Below, piece after piece: positions 18,737 to 27,515 of a stretch of 64,000 nt of DNA. Each line of letters begins with the position of its first letter. Position 1 is the stretch's first letter. The stretch lies in the NCBI RefSeq assembly GCF_000016425.1, contig NC_009380.1, positions 3,228,144 to 3,292,143 of the forward strand. Direction: 5' to 3'. The position numbers were made by a program, and so were the translations under genes. The notes beneath the pieces are model-generated. The model was not told the DNA's origin, did no database searches, and was given only the letters and a program-made list of their open reading frames with translations. The DNA is from Salinispora tropica CNB-440. GTDB lineage: Bacteria > Actinomycetota > Actinomycetes > Mycobacteriales > Micromonosporaceae.

Positions 18737-19702
18737 TTAACGCCCCTCTCGTACGCGCAGCCGCTCACCGGCGAACCGCAGCAGCCCCAGCTTGTCCAGG
18801 CCCACGCGGACCCGGTGGGTCATCAGTCCGATCTGGCCGAGCGCGGCCGCGACCCGTGAGAACACCGCCTGCCGATACATGATCATGAGCTCGTGCGACG
18901 CGGCGAACGAGACTCCCTCGGCCCGGTCGACCTCCAAGCGTTGCCAGATGTCGCCGAGCAGAAAGCGCTGGCGGATCAACGATGCCGCTTCGAGGACCAG
19001 GTCCTCCCGTTCGGCCCGCTCCGCCGTAGTCAGCTGGCCGTAGAGGCCGCGGAGAGAGAGCACGCCGAAGGTGACGTGCCGAGCCTCGTCCCGGGCGACG
19101 AGGCGGGTCAGGTTCTTGATCAGCGGATCGTGGAAGCTGCTGTTGGACAGTCGAAACGAGGCCATCGCGATCGCCTCGACCATGATCTGCATGCCGAGTG
19201 CGGTCACGTCCCACCGCGAGTCCGAGAGAATGTCGGTGAGCAACTCCCGCAACGGCGGCGACACCTCGTACGGCTCGGGAATCTTCTCTCGCAGATACCG
19301 TGAGAAGACCTCCACGTGACGTGCCTCGTCCACGGCCTGGGTGGCGGCGCAGAACTTGCTGTCGAGGTCGGGTACCGCCGCCACCAGGCGGGCGGCGACC
19401 ACCATGGCCGCCTGCTCACCGTGGAGGAACTGGCTGACCATCCATGACTGGAACTCCCAGCGGAAGTCGTCCCAGGCGGCCCGACCGCGTGCCGCGAGCG
19501 GAGAATCCGCGAACGCAGCCATCGCGAACGCGGAGTCGTCAGGAAGCGGTTCACCGAACGGCACGTCCACCGTCCAGTCGACGTCGGACACCTTCCACTG
19601 GGCCGATTTGGCCCGCTCATAGAGGGCCATCAGCCGAGGATCCGTGGCTTCGTAGTCCCAGTTGAGTGTGGTGTCGACCTGGGTCGGCACAACAAGGCTC
19701 AT
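18737..19702 (-). CDS. ferritin-like diiron oxygenase
   Basis: 321 residues, mostly helical. Putative iron ligands are spread over four helices: HGEQAAM, AVDEARHVEVF, MVEAIAM and VARDEARHVTF, giving two Glu-x-x-His type motifs (EARH) typical of ferritin-like carboxylate-bridged diiron enzymes. Relatives hydroxylate or N-oxygenate substrates, often while bound to carrier proteins. The start at 19702 (MSLVVPTQ) has no Shine-Dalgarno, but TACGTT about 7 bases upstream fits a leaderless promoter. It forms a tight operon with the methyltransferase-like gene and is divergent from a condensation protein. Substrate unknown. Confidence 0.8.
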   Translation of the reverse strand: MSLVVPTQVDTTLNWDYEATDPRLMALYERAKSAQWKVSDVDWTVDVPFGEPLPDDSAFAMAAFADSPLAARGRAAWDDFRWEFQSWMVSQFLHGEQAAMVVAARLVAAVPDLDSKFCAATQAVDEARHVEVFSRYLREKIPEPYEVSPPLRELLTDILSDSRWDVTALGMQIMVEAIAMASFRLSNSSFHDPLIKNLTRLVARDEARHVTFGVLSLRGLYGQLTTAERAEREDLVLEAASLIRQRFLLGDIWQRLEVDRAEGVSFAASHELMIMYRQAVFSRVAAALGQIGLMTHRVRVGLDKLGLLRFAGERLRVREGR

Positions 19703-19762
19703 ACGACACAACGTACCGATCGGGCCGGCCAATGCCAATCCACTGACGCTATCGTCGCTTTC

Positions 19763-21073
19763 GTGAACACACGACAAACGCCAGCATCGGTGTCCCAGCG
19801 TCTTCTCTGGATGATCAAACACTACCGTGCCGACTTCGGTGCGTTGAGCTGTCCGTTACTGTGCCGGCTGACCGGCGACCTGGACGCTGACGCGCTCGAC
19901 GCCGCGTTGACCAGGCTCGCCGCCCGGCACGAATCGCTGCGGACCACCTTCACCGGACGCGGAGCCCGGCTGGCCCAGATCGTTCACCCGCCGGCCCCGG
20001 TGCCGACCCGGCGGATCGACCTGTCCGACCATCCGGACCCGGACGGTGCGGTCGACGAGGCGCTGCGCGCCGAGCTACGCACCGCGATCGACCCCACCGA
20101 GTGGCCGGCCCGGGCGACGCTGTGGCGGCTCGGGGCCCGCACACACCTGCTCTGCCTGAACCTGCACCACCTGGTGACCGACGCCTGGTCCACCGGGATT
20201 CTCTTCCGCGACCTCGGCGCGCTGTACGCCCAGGCGACCGAAGCGAGTTCACCGCTGCCCGACACCGGCTGGCCGTACACCCGGTTCGTCGAGTGGCAGC
20301 AGGAACTCCTCGACGGCGACGGGCTACAACGACACCGGGACTACTGGCGCCGGCAACTGGCCGGCAGTCAACTACCGGCGCTGCCCGCCGCGGCGGACGA
20401 CCAACCAACCAACGGCGATCGGCCGGCCACCGCGGATGTGGCGATCGACCTCGACCGCGAGACCGTCACCCGGCTGCGAGCTCTGGCCCGAACCCGTCGC
20501 ACCACGCTCTTCGCGGTGCTGCTGGCGGTCTTCTACCACCACCTGCACCAGGTCACCGGCCAGGACGACCTCGCGGTGGCGTCGATGTTCGCCAACCGGT
20601 CCCGCCCCGAACTGCGGGAGACCGTGGGTCTGCTGGCCAACATGGTGCTGCTGCGAGCCCGGGTCGGACAGGCAGCCACCTTCGCCGATCTCGTCGGGCA
20701 GGCGCATTCCGCAGCCATCGGCGCCTTCACCTACCAGGACCTGCCGTACCAGATGCTGCCGGCGGACGCGGTGCGCGCCGGTGGGCGCCGCGCCGACGAC
20801 GTGCTGTTCAACGTGATGGCCGAGGCGCAGCACCGCACGGTCGCGGCGGGTCTCGGCTTCGAACTGCTGGTCCCTCGAGGCCTGGGCAGCCGGTTCCGGT
20901 TCGAGTTGGCCATCGCTCCGGTGGGACCGGCGGATCTGCGGGTCGTCTTCTACCACCCCACCGCCGCGTACACCCCGGCCCAGGCGCACCGATTCCTCTC
21001 CGGGTACGCCGACCTGGCCACCACCCTGACCGCGGCGCCCACCGCCCCGCTGGGCACCGCCCGGCCGGTCTGA
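19763..21073 (+). CDS. stand-alone NRPS condensation-domain protein (second paralog)
   Basis: 436 residues, a free C domain. The catalytic stretch HHLVTDA keeps HHxxxD. ANRSRPELRETVGLLANM and YQDLPYQML are typical of the latch and C-terminal lobe. It is a paralog of the protein at 13331 and, like it, sits close to an oxidase gene. The GTG start has no Shine-Dalgarno; TATCGT at 19750-19755 lies 7 bases before it, which fits leaderless transcription. It could join a carrier-bound acyl group to the azoline chain or act as a recruiting platform. The partner carrier might be the free carrier protein at 23085. Confidence 0.87.
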   Translation: MNTRQTPASVSQRLLWMIKHYRADFGALSCPLLCRLTGDLDADALDAALTRLAARHESLRTTFTGRGARLAQIVHPPAPVPTRRIDLSDHPDPDGAVDEALRAELRTAIDPTEWPARATLWRLGARTHLLCLNLHHLVTDAWSTGILFRDLGALYAQATEASSPLPDTGWPYTRFVEWQQELLDGDGLQRHRDYWRRQLAGSQLPALPAAADDQPTNGDRPATADVAIDLDRETVTRLRALARTRRTTLFAVLLAVFYHHLHQVTGQDDLAVASMFANRSRPELRETVGLLANMVLLRARVGQAATFADLVGQAHSAAIGAFTYQDLPYQMLPADAVRAGGRRADDVLFNVMAEAQHRTVAAGLGFELLVPRGLGSRFRFELAIAPVGPADLRVVFYHPTAAYTPAQAHRFLSGYADLATTLTAAPTAPLGTARPV

Positions 21074-21280
21074 TCCGGACTGTCACCCACCGGTCCGCAG
21101 GTGGCGCTGGGAAAATACGAGAAACCACACAGCACTAACACCACACACTCTTGACACCGCATGCCGCTACTGAGAGGCTTCGACCAGTCCTACCTGGTAT
21201 ACGCGCAGGAGGCGGACGACTCCTCGGGCCGTACCGCGGGGCACCGCTCACCCGGTCGATGCTGTGACAGGAAGGTCCAC

Positions 21281-22384
21281 ATGTCACTTCACCTGCATTG
21301 GTTTCTCCCGTCCCACGGGGACGGACGTGAGGTGGCGAAGACCCCGGACGGCACCCCGGCGCAGGCCGTCCGGCGCGCACCGGAGATCGACTACCTCGGC
21401 CAGGTAGCCAGCGCCGCCGACCGATTCGGCTTCGACAGCGTCCTCGTCCCGACCGGGCTGTTCTGCGAAGATCCCTGGCTGGTCTCGACGGCGCTGGCCG
21501 GCCACACCCGCCGACTCAGATTCATGGTCGCCGTCCGTCCCGGATCCCTGGCCCCGACCGTCGCCGCGCAGATGGCCGCAACCCTGCAACGAGTCTCCGG
21601 CGGCCGGCTGCTGCTCAACGTCGTGGCCGGGGGCGATCGGGACGAGCAGTTGCGCTACGGCGACTGGCTCGACCACGACGCGCGCTACACCCGCGCCGAC
21701 GAGTTCCTGGAGGTCCTGTCCCGGGCCTGGACGGGTGACCCGTACGACTTCGACGGGGTCCACTACCGGATTCGTGCCGGCCGGCTCACCCGAAAGCCCC
21801 CGGTCCGGCCGACGGTGTTCCTCGGCGGCTCCTCCTCCGCCGCGCACGAGGTGGCCGCCCGTCACGCCGACGTCTACCTCGCCTGGGGCGAGCCACCGGA
21901 ACCGTTGGCGGCGCTGGTCAAGAAGGTTCGCGACCGGGCCGACACGCAGGGCCGCGATCTGTCCTACGGATCCCGGTTCCACGTGATCAGCCGCGACACC
22001 GCCGACGAGGCGTGGCAGGTGGCCCGGCGCCTGGTGGATCGGATGCACCCGGACACCATCGCCGCCGCACAGCAGCGATTCCGAAGGACCGAATCCGAGG
22101 GGCAACGCCGGATGGCCGCTCTGCACCGGGGACAGACCGACGACCTGGAGGTGTACCCGAACGTCTGGGCCGGCTACGGACTGGTCCGGCCGGGAGCCGG
22201 GATGGCCCTGGTCGGTAGCCACACCGACGTGGCCGACCGGATCGAGGAGTACCACTCGTTAGGTCTGGATCACCTGATCCTCTCCGGCCAGCCGCACCTG
22301 GAGGAGGCGTACACCTTCGGTGAGGGTGTCCTGCCGATCCTGCGGCACCGAGGGCTGCTGGCTGATCCGGAAGGAGACCGGTGA
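21281..22384 (+). CDS. LLM-class (SsuD-like) FMNH2-dependent monooxygenase
   Basis: 367 residues with the bacterial-luciferase TIM-barrel fold. N-terminal HWFLPSHGDGRE, RFMVAVRPG, GGRLLLNVVAGGD and the C-terminal LVGSHTDVADRIEEY stretch resemble SsuD alkanesulfonate monooxygenase. It uses reduced flavin and O2; family substrates are often sulfur or carbonyl compounds, which suits a thiazoline pathway. The ATG at 21281 follows GGAAGGT. Its stop overlaps the next gene as GTGA, and that gene is an FMN reductase, so a two-component system is very likely. The substrate is not deducible. Confidence 0.9.
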   Translation: MSLHLHWFLPSHGDGREVAKTPDGTPAQAVRRAPEIDYLGQVASAADRFGFDSVLVPTGLFCEDPWLVSTALAGHTRRLRFMVAVRPGSLAPTVAAQMAATLQRVSGGRLLLNVVAGGDRDEQLRYGDWLDHDARYTRADEFLEVLSRAWTGDPYDFDGVHYRIRAGRLTRKPPVRPTVFLGGSSSAAHEVAARHADVYLAWGEPPEPLAALVKKVRDRADTQGRDLSYGSRFHVISRDTADEAWQVARRLVDRMHPDTIAAAQQRFRRTESEGQRRMAALHRGQTDDLEVYPNVWAGYGLVRPGAGMALVGSHTDVADRIEEYHSLGLDHLILSGQPHLEEAYTFGEGVLPILRHRGLLADPEGDR

Positions 22385-23034
22385 CCGATCTGCGACAACC
22401 TGCATCCCGACGGGCCCTCCTACCGACCGAGTCACTGGCTGTCCCGACGACCGTGCTGGTCGGCAACCCCCGACGGGAGTCCCGCACCCTCACCGTTGCC
22501 CGGCACCTCACCGGGGCCCTACGCACCGGGCTCGGCGACTTCGGCGTCCACCTCGCCGACCCACACCTGGTGGATCTGGCGGAACTGGGACCGGACCTGC
22601 CGTCCCGACTGATCGCCGGTGCCGCCGGGAACGCGCCACTGGAACAGGTGCTGGCCCGGGTCCGTAGCCCCGGTCTCCTGGTGGTGGTCAGCCCGACCTT
22701 CAAGGGCTCCTACACCGGCCTGCTGAAACTCTTCCTCGACATGCTTCCCCGCGAGGGGCTGCGGCCGGGCACGGTCGCGGTACCGGTCATGACGGCTGGG
22801 TGGGCACAACACCGCTTCGTCCCGGACGCTCAGCTTCGACCGCTCCTGGTCGAACTGGGGGCTGTGGTGCCAGTACGGGGCCTCGCGGTACTCGAGGAGG
22901 AGTTCGGCGATCTCGAGTCCGCGGTCGCCGGATGGACCGAAGCTGCGGTGCCGGTGCTCGCCGCCGTGCTGCACGGCTGCCGGCCCCCGACACCGCTCTC
23001 GCCCCACCTCGCCGAACCCGCACCTGTCCCCTGA
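22381..23034 (+). CDS. NAD(P)H-dependent FMN reductase (SsuE-like)
   Basis: 217 residues, flavodoxin-like fold. VLVGNPRRESRTL is the phosphate-binding loop and VVSPTFKGSYTGLLKLFLD the conserved middle motif of NADPH-dependent FMN reductases. It supplies FMNH2 to the monooxygenase whose stop it overlaps (GTGA), and possibly to the acyl-CoA-dehydrogenase-like flavoenzyme at 24762. An N-terminal extension of about 20 residues precedes the fold. Confidence 0.9.
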   Translation: MTDLRQPASRRALLPTESLAVPTTVLVGNPRRESRTLTVARHLTGALRTGLGDFGVHLADPHLVDLAELGPDLPSRLIAGAAGNAPLEQVLARVRSPGLLVVVSPTFKGSYTGLLKLFLDMLPREGLRPGTVAVPVMTAGWAQHRFVPDAQLRPLLVELGAVVPVRGLAVLEEEFGDLESAVAGWTEAAVPVLAAVLHGCRPPTPLSPHLAEPAPVP

Positions 23035-23084
23035 CCTGTGTTTCAGCCCCGCTCAGCCAGGCGATCCGGAAGGAATAAGCGACC

Positions 23085-23384
23085 ATGAGTGAGCAGACCC
23101 CGATGCTCGCAGGGCCGACAATGTCGGACGAGCAAATCCGTACCCAGGTCAAGGCCATCGTGCTCGACCTGGCACCCAGCCCGGATGGTCTCCACGGCAC
23201 GGAGACGGCCTTGGTCCAGGATCTCGGCTTCCACTCGCTGGCCCTGATGGAGCTGGCCTTCGCGCTGGAAGACGAGTTTGACCTGGATCCGATCGACGAG
23301 AAGACCGCGCGGTCGATCACCACCCTGCACGCGGTACAGGAGCATGTTCTGCACCGGATCCGGGAGCAGGCAGCGGAGTCCTGA
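23085..23384 (+). CDS. free-standing acyl carrier protein
   Basis: 99 residues. The phosphopantetheine site is DLGFHSLALMEL (Ser near residue 49), with an acidic helix II region (EDEFDLDPIDEK). The sequence is closer to acyl than to peptidyl carriers (FHSL rather than GGDS). The ATG follows GGAAGGAATAA. It lies downstream of the monooxygenase/reductase pair in the same direction. It could hold the substrate for the free condensation proteins, the diiron oxygenase or the P450s; this is inference. Confidence 0.92.
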   Translation: MSEQTPMLAGPTMSDEQIRTQVKAIVLDLAPSPDGLHGTETALVQDLGFHSLALMELAFALEDEFDLDPIDEKTARSITTLHAVQEHVLHRIREQAAES

Positions 23385-23399
23385 CTCCCCACCCGTCGT

Positions 23400-23433
23400 G
23401 GGGCCGGCCGCCGCGAGGGTGGTGGCCGGCCCC
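23400..23433 (+). terminator. hairpin terminator after the carrier protein gene
   Basis: Ten-base GC stem (GGGGCCGGCC and its complement) with a 14-base loop, between the carrier protein gene and the convergent methyltransferase gene. Confidence 0.6.
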
Positions 23434-23538
23434 GTCGTGCTCCGTCGAGGCGGCCGCTACGCGGCTGCCGTCGACCCGATCCGACATCCGCCGGTGGACG
23501 GTGCGCACCGGGGAGCTGCCGGCGGCAGCGGTTCCCCC

Positions 23539-24627
23539 TCAGCCGATCAGGCGGTAGAGCCGATGGAACCGGTCATCGATCGGCAGCTGGGTGACGGCGG
23601 CGAAGCCCGCGTCGGCCGCCAGTCGCCGCATCTGGTCGGGACGTAGTGCGGTGCCGGTACCAGCGGAGGGCTGCTGGCTCAGGCAGGCCGGCAGGCAGTG
23701 CAGCACGCTGGTAGCGTACTGAAAGCGTTCGATCTCATCGGCCGGGGCGGTGAACCGCTCCGCCACTCGGGCATCCAGCACCAGCACGGTGCCGCCCTCC
23801 ACGCACAGCCGCCGGCAGGTGTCCAGCACCTCCACCGGCCGGGCGATCTCGTGCAGGGCGTCGAAGAGGCAGACCAGGTCGTAACGGCCGGCGAGATCCG
23901 GGGTCGCCGCGTCGTGGGCGACGAAGGAGACCCGGTCGGTCAATCCGGCGTCAGCGGCGTGCCCACGGGCGTCCGCGATCACGTCAGCATCGATGTCGAA
24001 GCCGTCGACGGTGATCGACGGGAAGGAACGGGCCAGGCCGATGCCGGCCCACCCGGCGCCACACGCGACATCCGCCACCCGCGCCGGCCCGGCGGTGAGC
24101 CGGGTGTGCACGTCCGGGGCGAAACGACGCAGCCAGCCCGCCAGTTGGTGGGTGAACATCGCCCGGTTGGCGCCGGCGTGTCCCTGGCGCCAGTCGACAC
24201 CGTAGACCGCATCCGGTACGCCGTCACCGCTGCGATACGCCGCCAGCAGCGCCGGCAGCGCCGCCGCGACCCCGCCCAACGGCAGCACGGCCAGGGCCGC
24301 CATCGACACCGGGTTGTCCGTCACGGTCAGCACCTCGGCGTGCGCGGCGGGCAGGGCGAAGACCCGCTGCGCGGCCGGGCGGTTCGGGTCGTCGACCGTG
24401 AGCACGCCGGCTACTGCCTGCTGCTCCAGCCACTCGCGGGCGTACCGCGGGTCGACTCCGGCTCGCACGGCGATCTCACTCGCTGTGCCGGGGCCCCTGG
24501 TCGCCAGGTCGTCGTAGAGCCCCAGGCGAACCCCGAGGTACATCGACAGAAGCTCCTGGGTTGCCAGCAGGGAGTTCCACATCCGGACCGCGAGGACCCG
24601 GGCCTGGGTGTCGGTGGGGGCGGTCAT
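23539..24627 (-). CDS. class I SAM-dependent methyltransferase
   Basis: 362 residues. An N-terminal winged-helix-like part (SMYLGVRLGLYDDLA, ASEIAVRAGVDPRYAREWL) precedes a Rossmann SAM domain (VADVACGAGWAGIGLA near residue 175, then GFDIDADVI). This layout is found in Rv2258c-like actinobacterial methyltransferases. The start at 24627 is preferred because GGAGG then lies 6 bases upstream; the ATG six bases earlier would abut it. Convergent with the carrier operon and divergent from the flavoenzyme. It may methylate N, O or C of the peptide. Confidence 0.85.
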   Translation of the reverse strand: MTAPTDTQARVLAVRMWNSLLATQELLSMYLGVRLGLYDDLATRGPGTASEIAVRAGVDPRYAREWLEQQAVAGVLTVDDPNRPAAQRVFALPAAHAEVLTVTDNPVSMAALAVLPLGGVAAALPALLAAYRSGDGVPDAVYGVDWRQGHAGANRAMFTHQLAGWLRRFAPDVHTRLTAGPARVADVACGAGWAGIGLARSFPSITVDGFDIDADVIADARGHAADAGLTDRVSFVAHDAATPDLAGRYDLVCLFDALHEIARPVEVLDTCRRLCVEGGTVLVLDARVAERFTAPADEIERFQYATSVLHCLPACLSQQPSAGTGTALRPDQMRRLAADAGFAAVTQLPIDDRFHRLYRLIG

Positions 24628-24737
24628 CGGCATCCTCCGGACGAGATGCGTATGGCATGTGCTGTCTCGTCACACGCTAACCCGTCGAAGTCGACATGGA
24701 CAGCACCGGTCAGCGGGAGATACGGTCCGCACACCCG

Positions 24738-24749
24738 ACACACTACACT
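24738..24749 (+). promoter_or_regulatory. shared cluster motif before the flavoenzyme
   Basis: ACACACTACACT, ending just before the AGGAGA ribosome site of the gene at 24762. It contains TACACT, a good actinobacterial -10. It matches the motif before the second P450, the aldehyde dehydrogenase and the ABC transporter operon. Confidence 0.45.
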
Positions 24750-24761
24750 GAGGAGAAGGAC

Positions 24762-25895
24762 GTGAACCCAACGCTGGCACGGGTACGCGAGCTGGCGACC
24801 CACGTGACGAAGCGGGCGGAGGAGATCGAGCAGCAACGCGGGTTGCCGGACGACCTCGTCGACGACCTCCGCGACGCGGGGTGCTTCCGGATGTTCGCAC
24901 CGGCCAGCCACGGCGGTGACCAGTTGGACCTGCCGGACGTGCTGGCCGTGTTGGAGGAACTCGCCCGGGCCGACGCCGCCACCGCCTGGACCGTCGGCCA
25001 GGTGGCGTTGTCACACCTGATCGTGCGGTGTGGCCCCGCCGAGGCGGTGGAGGACGTGTTCGCCGACGGCCCCGACACGTTGGTCGCCGGGGCAGTGGCG
25101 CCGAAGGGCCGAGCCCGCCACACCGACACCGGGTGGCGGGTCACCGGTCAGTGGCCGTTCGTCACCGGTAGCCCGCGGGCGTCCTGGTTCTACCTGAGCT
25201 GCGTGGTTGTCACCGGACGAAGCGTGCCGGTCGGGGACGACGGCGTACCGGCCACTCGCATCCTGTACGTGCCCGCGCGGGACATCCGAGTGCTGGACAC
25301 CTGGCGGGTGCTGGGTCTACGTGGGACCGCCAGCCACGATGTAGCCGTCGAGAAGGCACGGGTGCCCGCGTACCGCGCCGTCGTCGCGGAGAGCGAGCAG
25401 GGCGGTGAGGCGGTACACCGAATCGCCGAGTCGAGCCTGATCATCGGTTCGATCGCCGTCGGGTTGGCCGACGGCGCACTGGCAGATCTCGTCCAGGTGG
25501 CAGCCGGTGGCAAACGGCCGGCACTGAGCGCCCGGCGTCTCGCCTCCGCACCGGTCTTTCAGGACCGGCTCGGTGAGGCGCAGACCGTGCTGCGCGCGGC
25601 CCGGGCCCTGCTGTATGCCGAGGCGTCCGAGGCGCAGGCATCGGCGGGAACCTCGACAGCGCTCCACCGGGCCCGCCTACGGGCGACCGCCGCCCAGGTG
25701 ACCAGCCTGGCCGGCCAGGTGGTCGATACCGCGCACAAGCTGGCCGGTGGCACCGCCGTCTACGAGGCCTCGCCGCTGCAACGACGGCTACGCGACCTGC
25801 ACACGGCTACCCAGCACTTCGTGGCCGGCCGTGACTCGTACGCCACGCTCGGCGCACTGGCCGTCGGCGCGGAAGGCGGATCCGGTCCGCTCTGA
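24762..25895 (+). CDS. acyl-CoA-dehydrogenase-fold flavoenzyme (possible FMNH2 monooxygenase)
   Basis: 377 residues. The N-terminal helical part (LPDDLVDDLRDAGCFRMF, then ADAATAWTVGQVALSH), central beta barrel (WRVTGQWPFVTGSPRASWF) and C-terminal four-helix part fit the acyl-CoA dehydrogenase fold. The pattern is closer to group D flavin monooxygenases (HsaA, DszC, indole-acetate hydroxylase) than to true acyl-CoA dehydrogenases, as there is no clear catalytic Glu. It might use FMNH2 from the reductase at 22381. The GTG at 24762 follows AGGAGAAGGA at good spacing. Confidence 0.82.
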   Translation: MNPTLARVRELATHVTKRAEEIEQQRGLPDDLVDDLRDAGCFRMFAPASHGGDQLDLPDVLAVLEELARADAATAWTVGQVALSHLIVRCGPAEAVEDVFADGPDTLVAGAVAPKGRARHTDTGWRVTGQWPFVTGSPRASWFYLSCVVVTGRSVPVGDDGVPATRILYVPARDIRVLDTWRVLGLRGTASHDVAVEKARVPAYRAVVAESEQGGEAVHRIAESSLIIGSIAVGLADGALADLVQVAAGGKRPALSARRLASAPVFQDRLGEAQTVLRAARALLYAEASEAQASAGTSTALHRARLRATAAQVTSLAGQVVDTAHKLAGGTAVYEASPLQRRLRDLHTATQHFVAGRDSYATLGALAVGAEGGSGPL

Positions 25896-26132
25896 TCGAA
25901 TCTGGTCGCCCTGGCGGGGCCTCGTTCGTGGTTGCCCAGCGGCAGACGATGGAGAAGAGGCTCGTGGCGACGCGGCCGGGCTTCCCGCCGGCTATCCGAC
26001 GGGGATCCGGCACCAGCGACAGCGCCCGGAAGCCGTGCGCGCTCCGCGCAGCACCGCGCTCTCCGGGACGGGGTAGGCAGCAGCGTGTTCGGCATCGTAC
26101 CGTGATGAAGTATCTTGCCTCTGGAGGTTGTC

Positions 26133-26942
26133 ATGAGTGAGCTGTTCTCGGTAGCGGGAAAGACCGCCCTCGTCACGGGCGGCACCCAGGGGATCGGGAG
26201 AATGATCGCGCGGGGTCTCGCCTCGGCTGGGGTCCGGGTCTACCTCACCGCCCGAACCAAATCCGACTGTGCGGACGTCGCCCAGGAGCTCACCGCCCTC
26301 GGTGGCGAGTGCGTGGCGATCCCGGCTGACCTGTCCGAGGAACAGGAGTGCGCCCGGCTGGCCCGCGAGATCGCCGAGCGCGAGGAGCGATTGCACATCC
26401 TGGTCAACAACGCTGGCACCGCGTGGACCGCCCCGGTCGACCAGTTCCCCGCCGCCGCGTGGGACAGCGTGCTGGACATCAGCCTGAAGGCGCCACTGTT
26501 CCTGGTACGCGAGCTGGCGCCGCTGTTGCGTGCAGCCGGCACCGCCGACGATCCGGCCCGGATCGTCAACATCGGCAGCGCCGACGCCCAGCGGGTGCCC
26601 GAGATGCCGACCTACTCGGCCGCCGCGGCGAAGGCGGCCATCCACCACATCACCCGGATGTTGGCCCACGACTTCGCTCCCACGGTGACCGCGAACGTGA
26701 TCGCCCCTGGCAGCTTTCCCTCCCGGATGATGGCTGGTGTGCTCGAGGCCATCGGCGAGGAGATCGCCGCGGTCACGCCGTTGCAGCGCATCGGCCGGCC
26801 GGAGGACATCGTCGGTACGGTCATCTACCTGTGCAGCCGGGCCGGCTCCTACGTCACCGGCTCGGTGGTCACGGTCGACGGTGGTCTCTCCACCGCACGG
26901 ACCGGGTACGTGCCGGGCCGGTTCCTCACCGACGAGCAGTGA
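26133..26942 (+). CDS. SDR-family oxidoreductase (RhlG-like) with displaced catalytic Tyr
   Basis: 269 residues. The cofactor loop GGTQGIGRMI, NNAGTAW, IAPGSFPSRM and the C-terminal VTVDGGLSTA are those of classical NADP(H)-dependent short-chain dehydrogenases, closest in pattern to RhlG 3-oxoacyl-ACP reductases. The active-site helix reads TYSAAAAKAAI: Lys167 is present, but the Tyr expected four residues earlier is Ala163, with the only Tyr at 161. Activity may be altered. The start follows GGAGG. It acts in the cytoplasm on an unknown carbonyl or alcohol and is probably a tailoring enzyme. Confidence 0.88.
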   Translation: MSELFSVAGKTALVTGGTQGIGRMIARGLASAGVRVYLTARTKSDCADVAQELTALGGECVAIPADLSEEQECARLAREIAEREERLHILVNNAGTAWTAPVDQFPAAAWDSVLDISLKAPLFLVRELAPLLRAAGTADDPARIVNIGSADAQRVPEMPTYSAAAAKAAIHHITRMLAHDFAPTVTANVIAPGSFPSRMMAGVLEAIGEEIAAVTPLQRIGRPEDIVGTVIYLCSRAGSYVTGSVVTVDGGLSTARTGYVPGRFLTDEQ

Positions 26943-26973
26943 CCCCGCCGACGCCCGGGAGTGCACCGACACC

Positions 26974-27013
26974 GCGGGGGCCGCACCCGGCGATTTCCGG
27001 GCGCGGCCCCCGC
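26974..27013. terminator. bidirectional hairpin terminator
   Basis: An 11-base stem (GCGGGGGCCGC and complement) with a second inner stem (CCCGG/CCGGG), lying between the convergent SDR and VOC genes. Confidence 0.7.
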
Positions 27014-27018
27014 GCGGG

Positions 27019-27366
27019 TCAGGCGGTGGCTTTTGGTGGTAGGTGCAGCCCGAAGGGAAGACCCTGGTTGTCCCGACACTCGACGAAGGCACCCCACTGT
27101 TCGGTCGCGGGGCGCATCGGCTCCACCTCACCGCCCAACTCCACCACCCGCTTCATGGCGGCCTCGATGTCGTCGACGGCGAAGTAGAGGTAGTGCTGCG
27201 GCGGGCCCGGGTCGCGATGCATGCCACCGGGCACAGCGCTTCCGGTGTCGATCGACCCACCGTGCTCCTGCGCCTGCACCTTCCACCCGAACAACTCGGT
27301 GAAGAACGCGCTGGCCACCGCCACGTCCGGCGTTCCGAACTCGAAGTACGACAGATGTCCTGCCAC
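27019..27366 (-). CDS. VOC-family protein
   Basis: About 115 residues. LSYFEFGTPDVAVASAFFTELFGW, YLYFAVDDIEAAMKRV and the C-terminal GLPFGLHLPP match glyoxalase/bleomycin-resistance-like proteins of the single-module type. The GTG at 27366 follows GGAGGAGG and fits the family start; a longer frame to 27432 has no such site. Divergent from the aldehyde dehydrogenase across a region carrying the shared cluster motif. Possible role in tailoring or product binding. Confidence 0.8.
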   Translation of the reverse strand: MAGHLSYFEFGTPDVAVASAFFTELFGWKVQAQEHGGSIDTGSAVPGGMHRDPGPPQHYLYFAVDDIEAAMKRVVELGGEVEPMRPATEQWGAFVECRDNQGLPFGLHLPPKATA

Positions 27367-27433
27367 GACCGACCTCCTCCAGTCATCGATCCGGCGAATC
27401 GTCACCACCCGACCGGGCGGGCTCGCTAACACA

Positions 27434-27445
27434 ACAAACTACACT
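27434..27445 (+). promoter_or_regulatory. shared cluster motif in the VOC/ALDH divergent region
   Basis: ACAAACTACACT, containing TACACT as a likely -10, about 70 bases from each of the divergent VOC and aldehyde dehydrogenase starts. Same pattern as at 16455, 24738 and 32788. Confidence 0.45.
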
Positions 27446-27515
27446 AGAATCCAACCCAACATGCTCAGCTAACCTGACGCCACTCACTGGCGTACCGAGC
27501 AGAAGAGGTCCCGCC

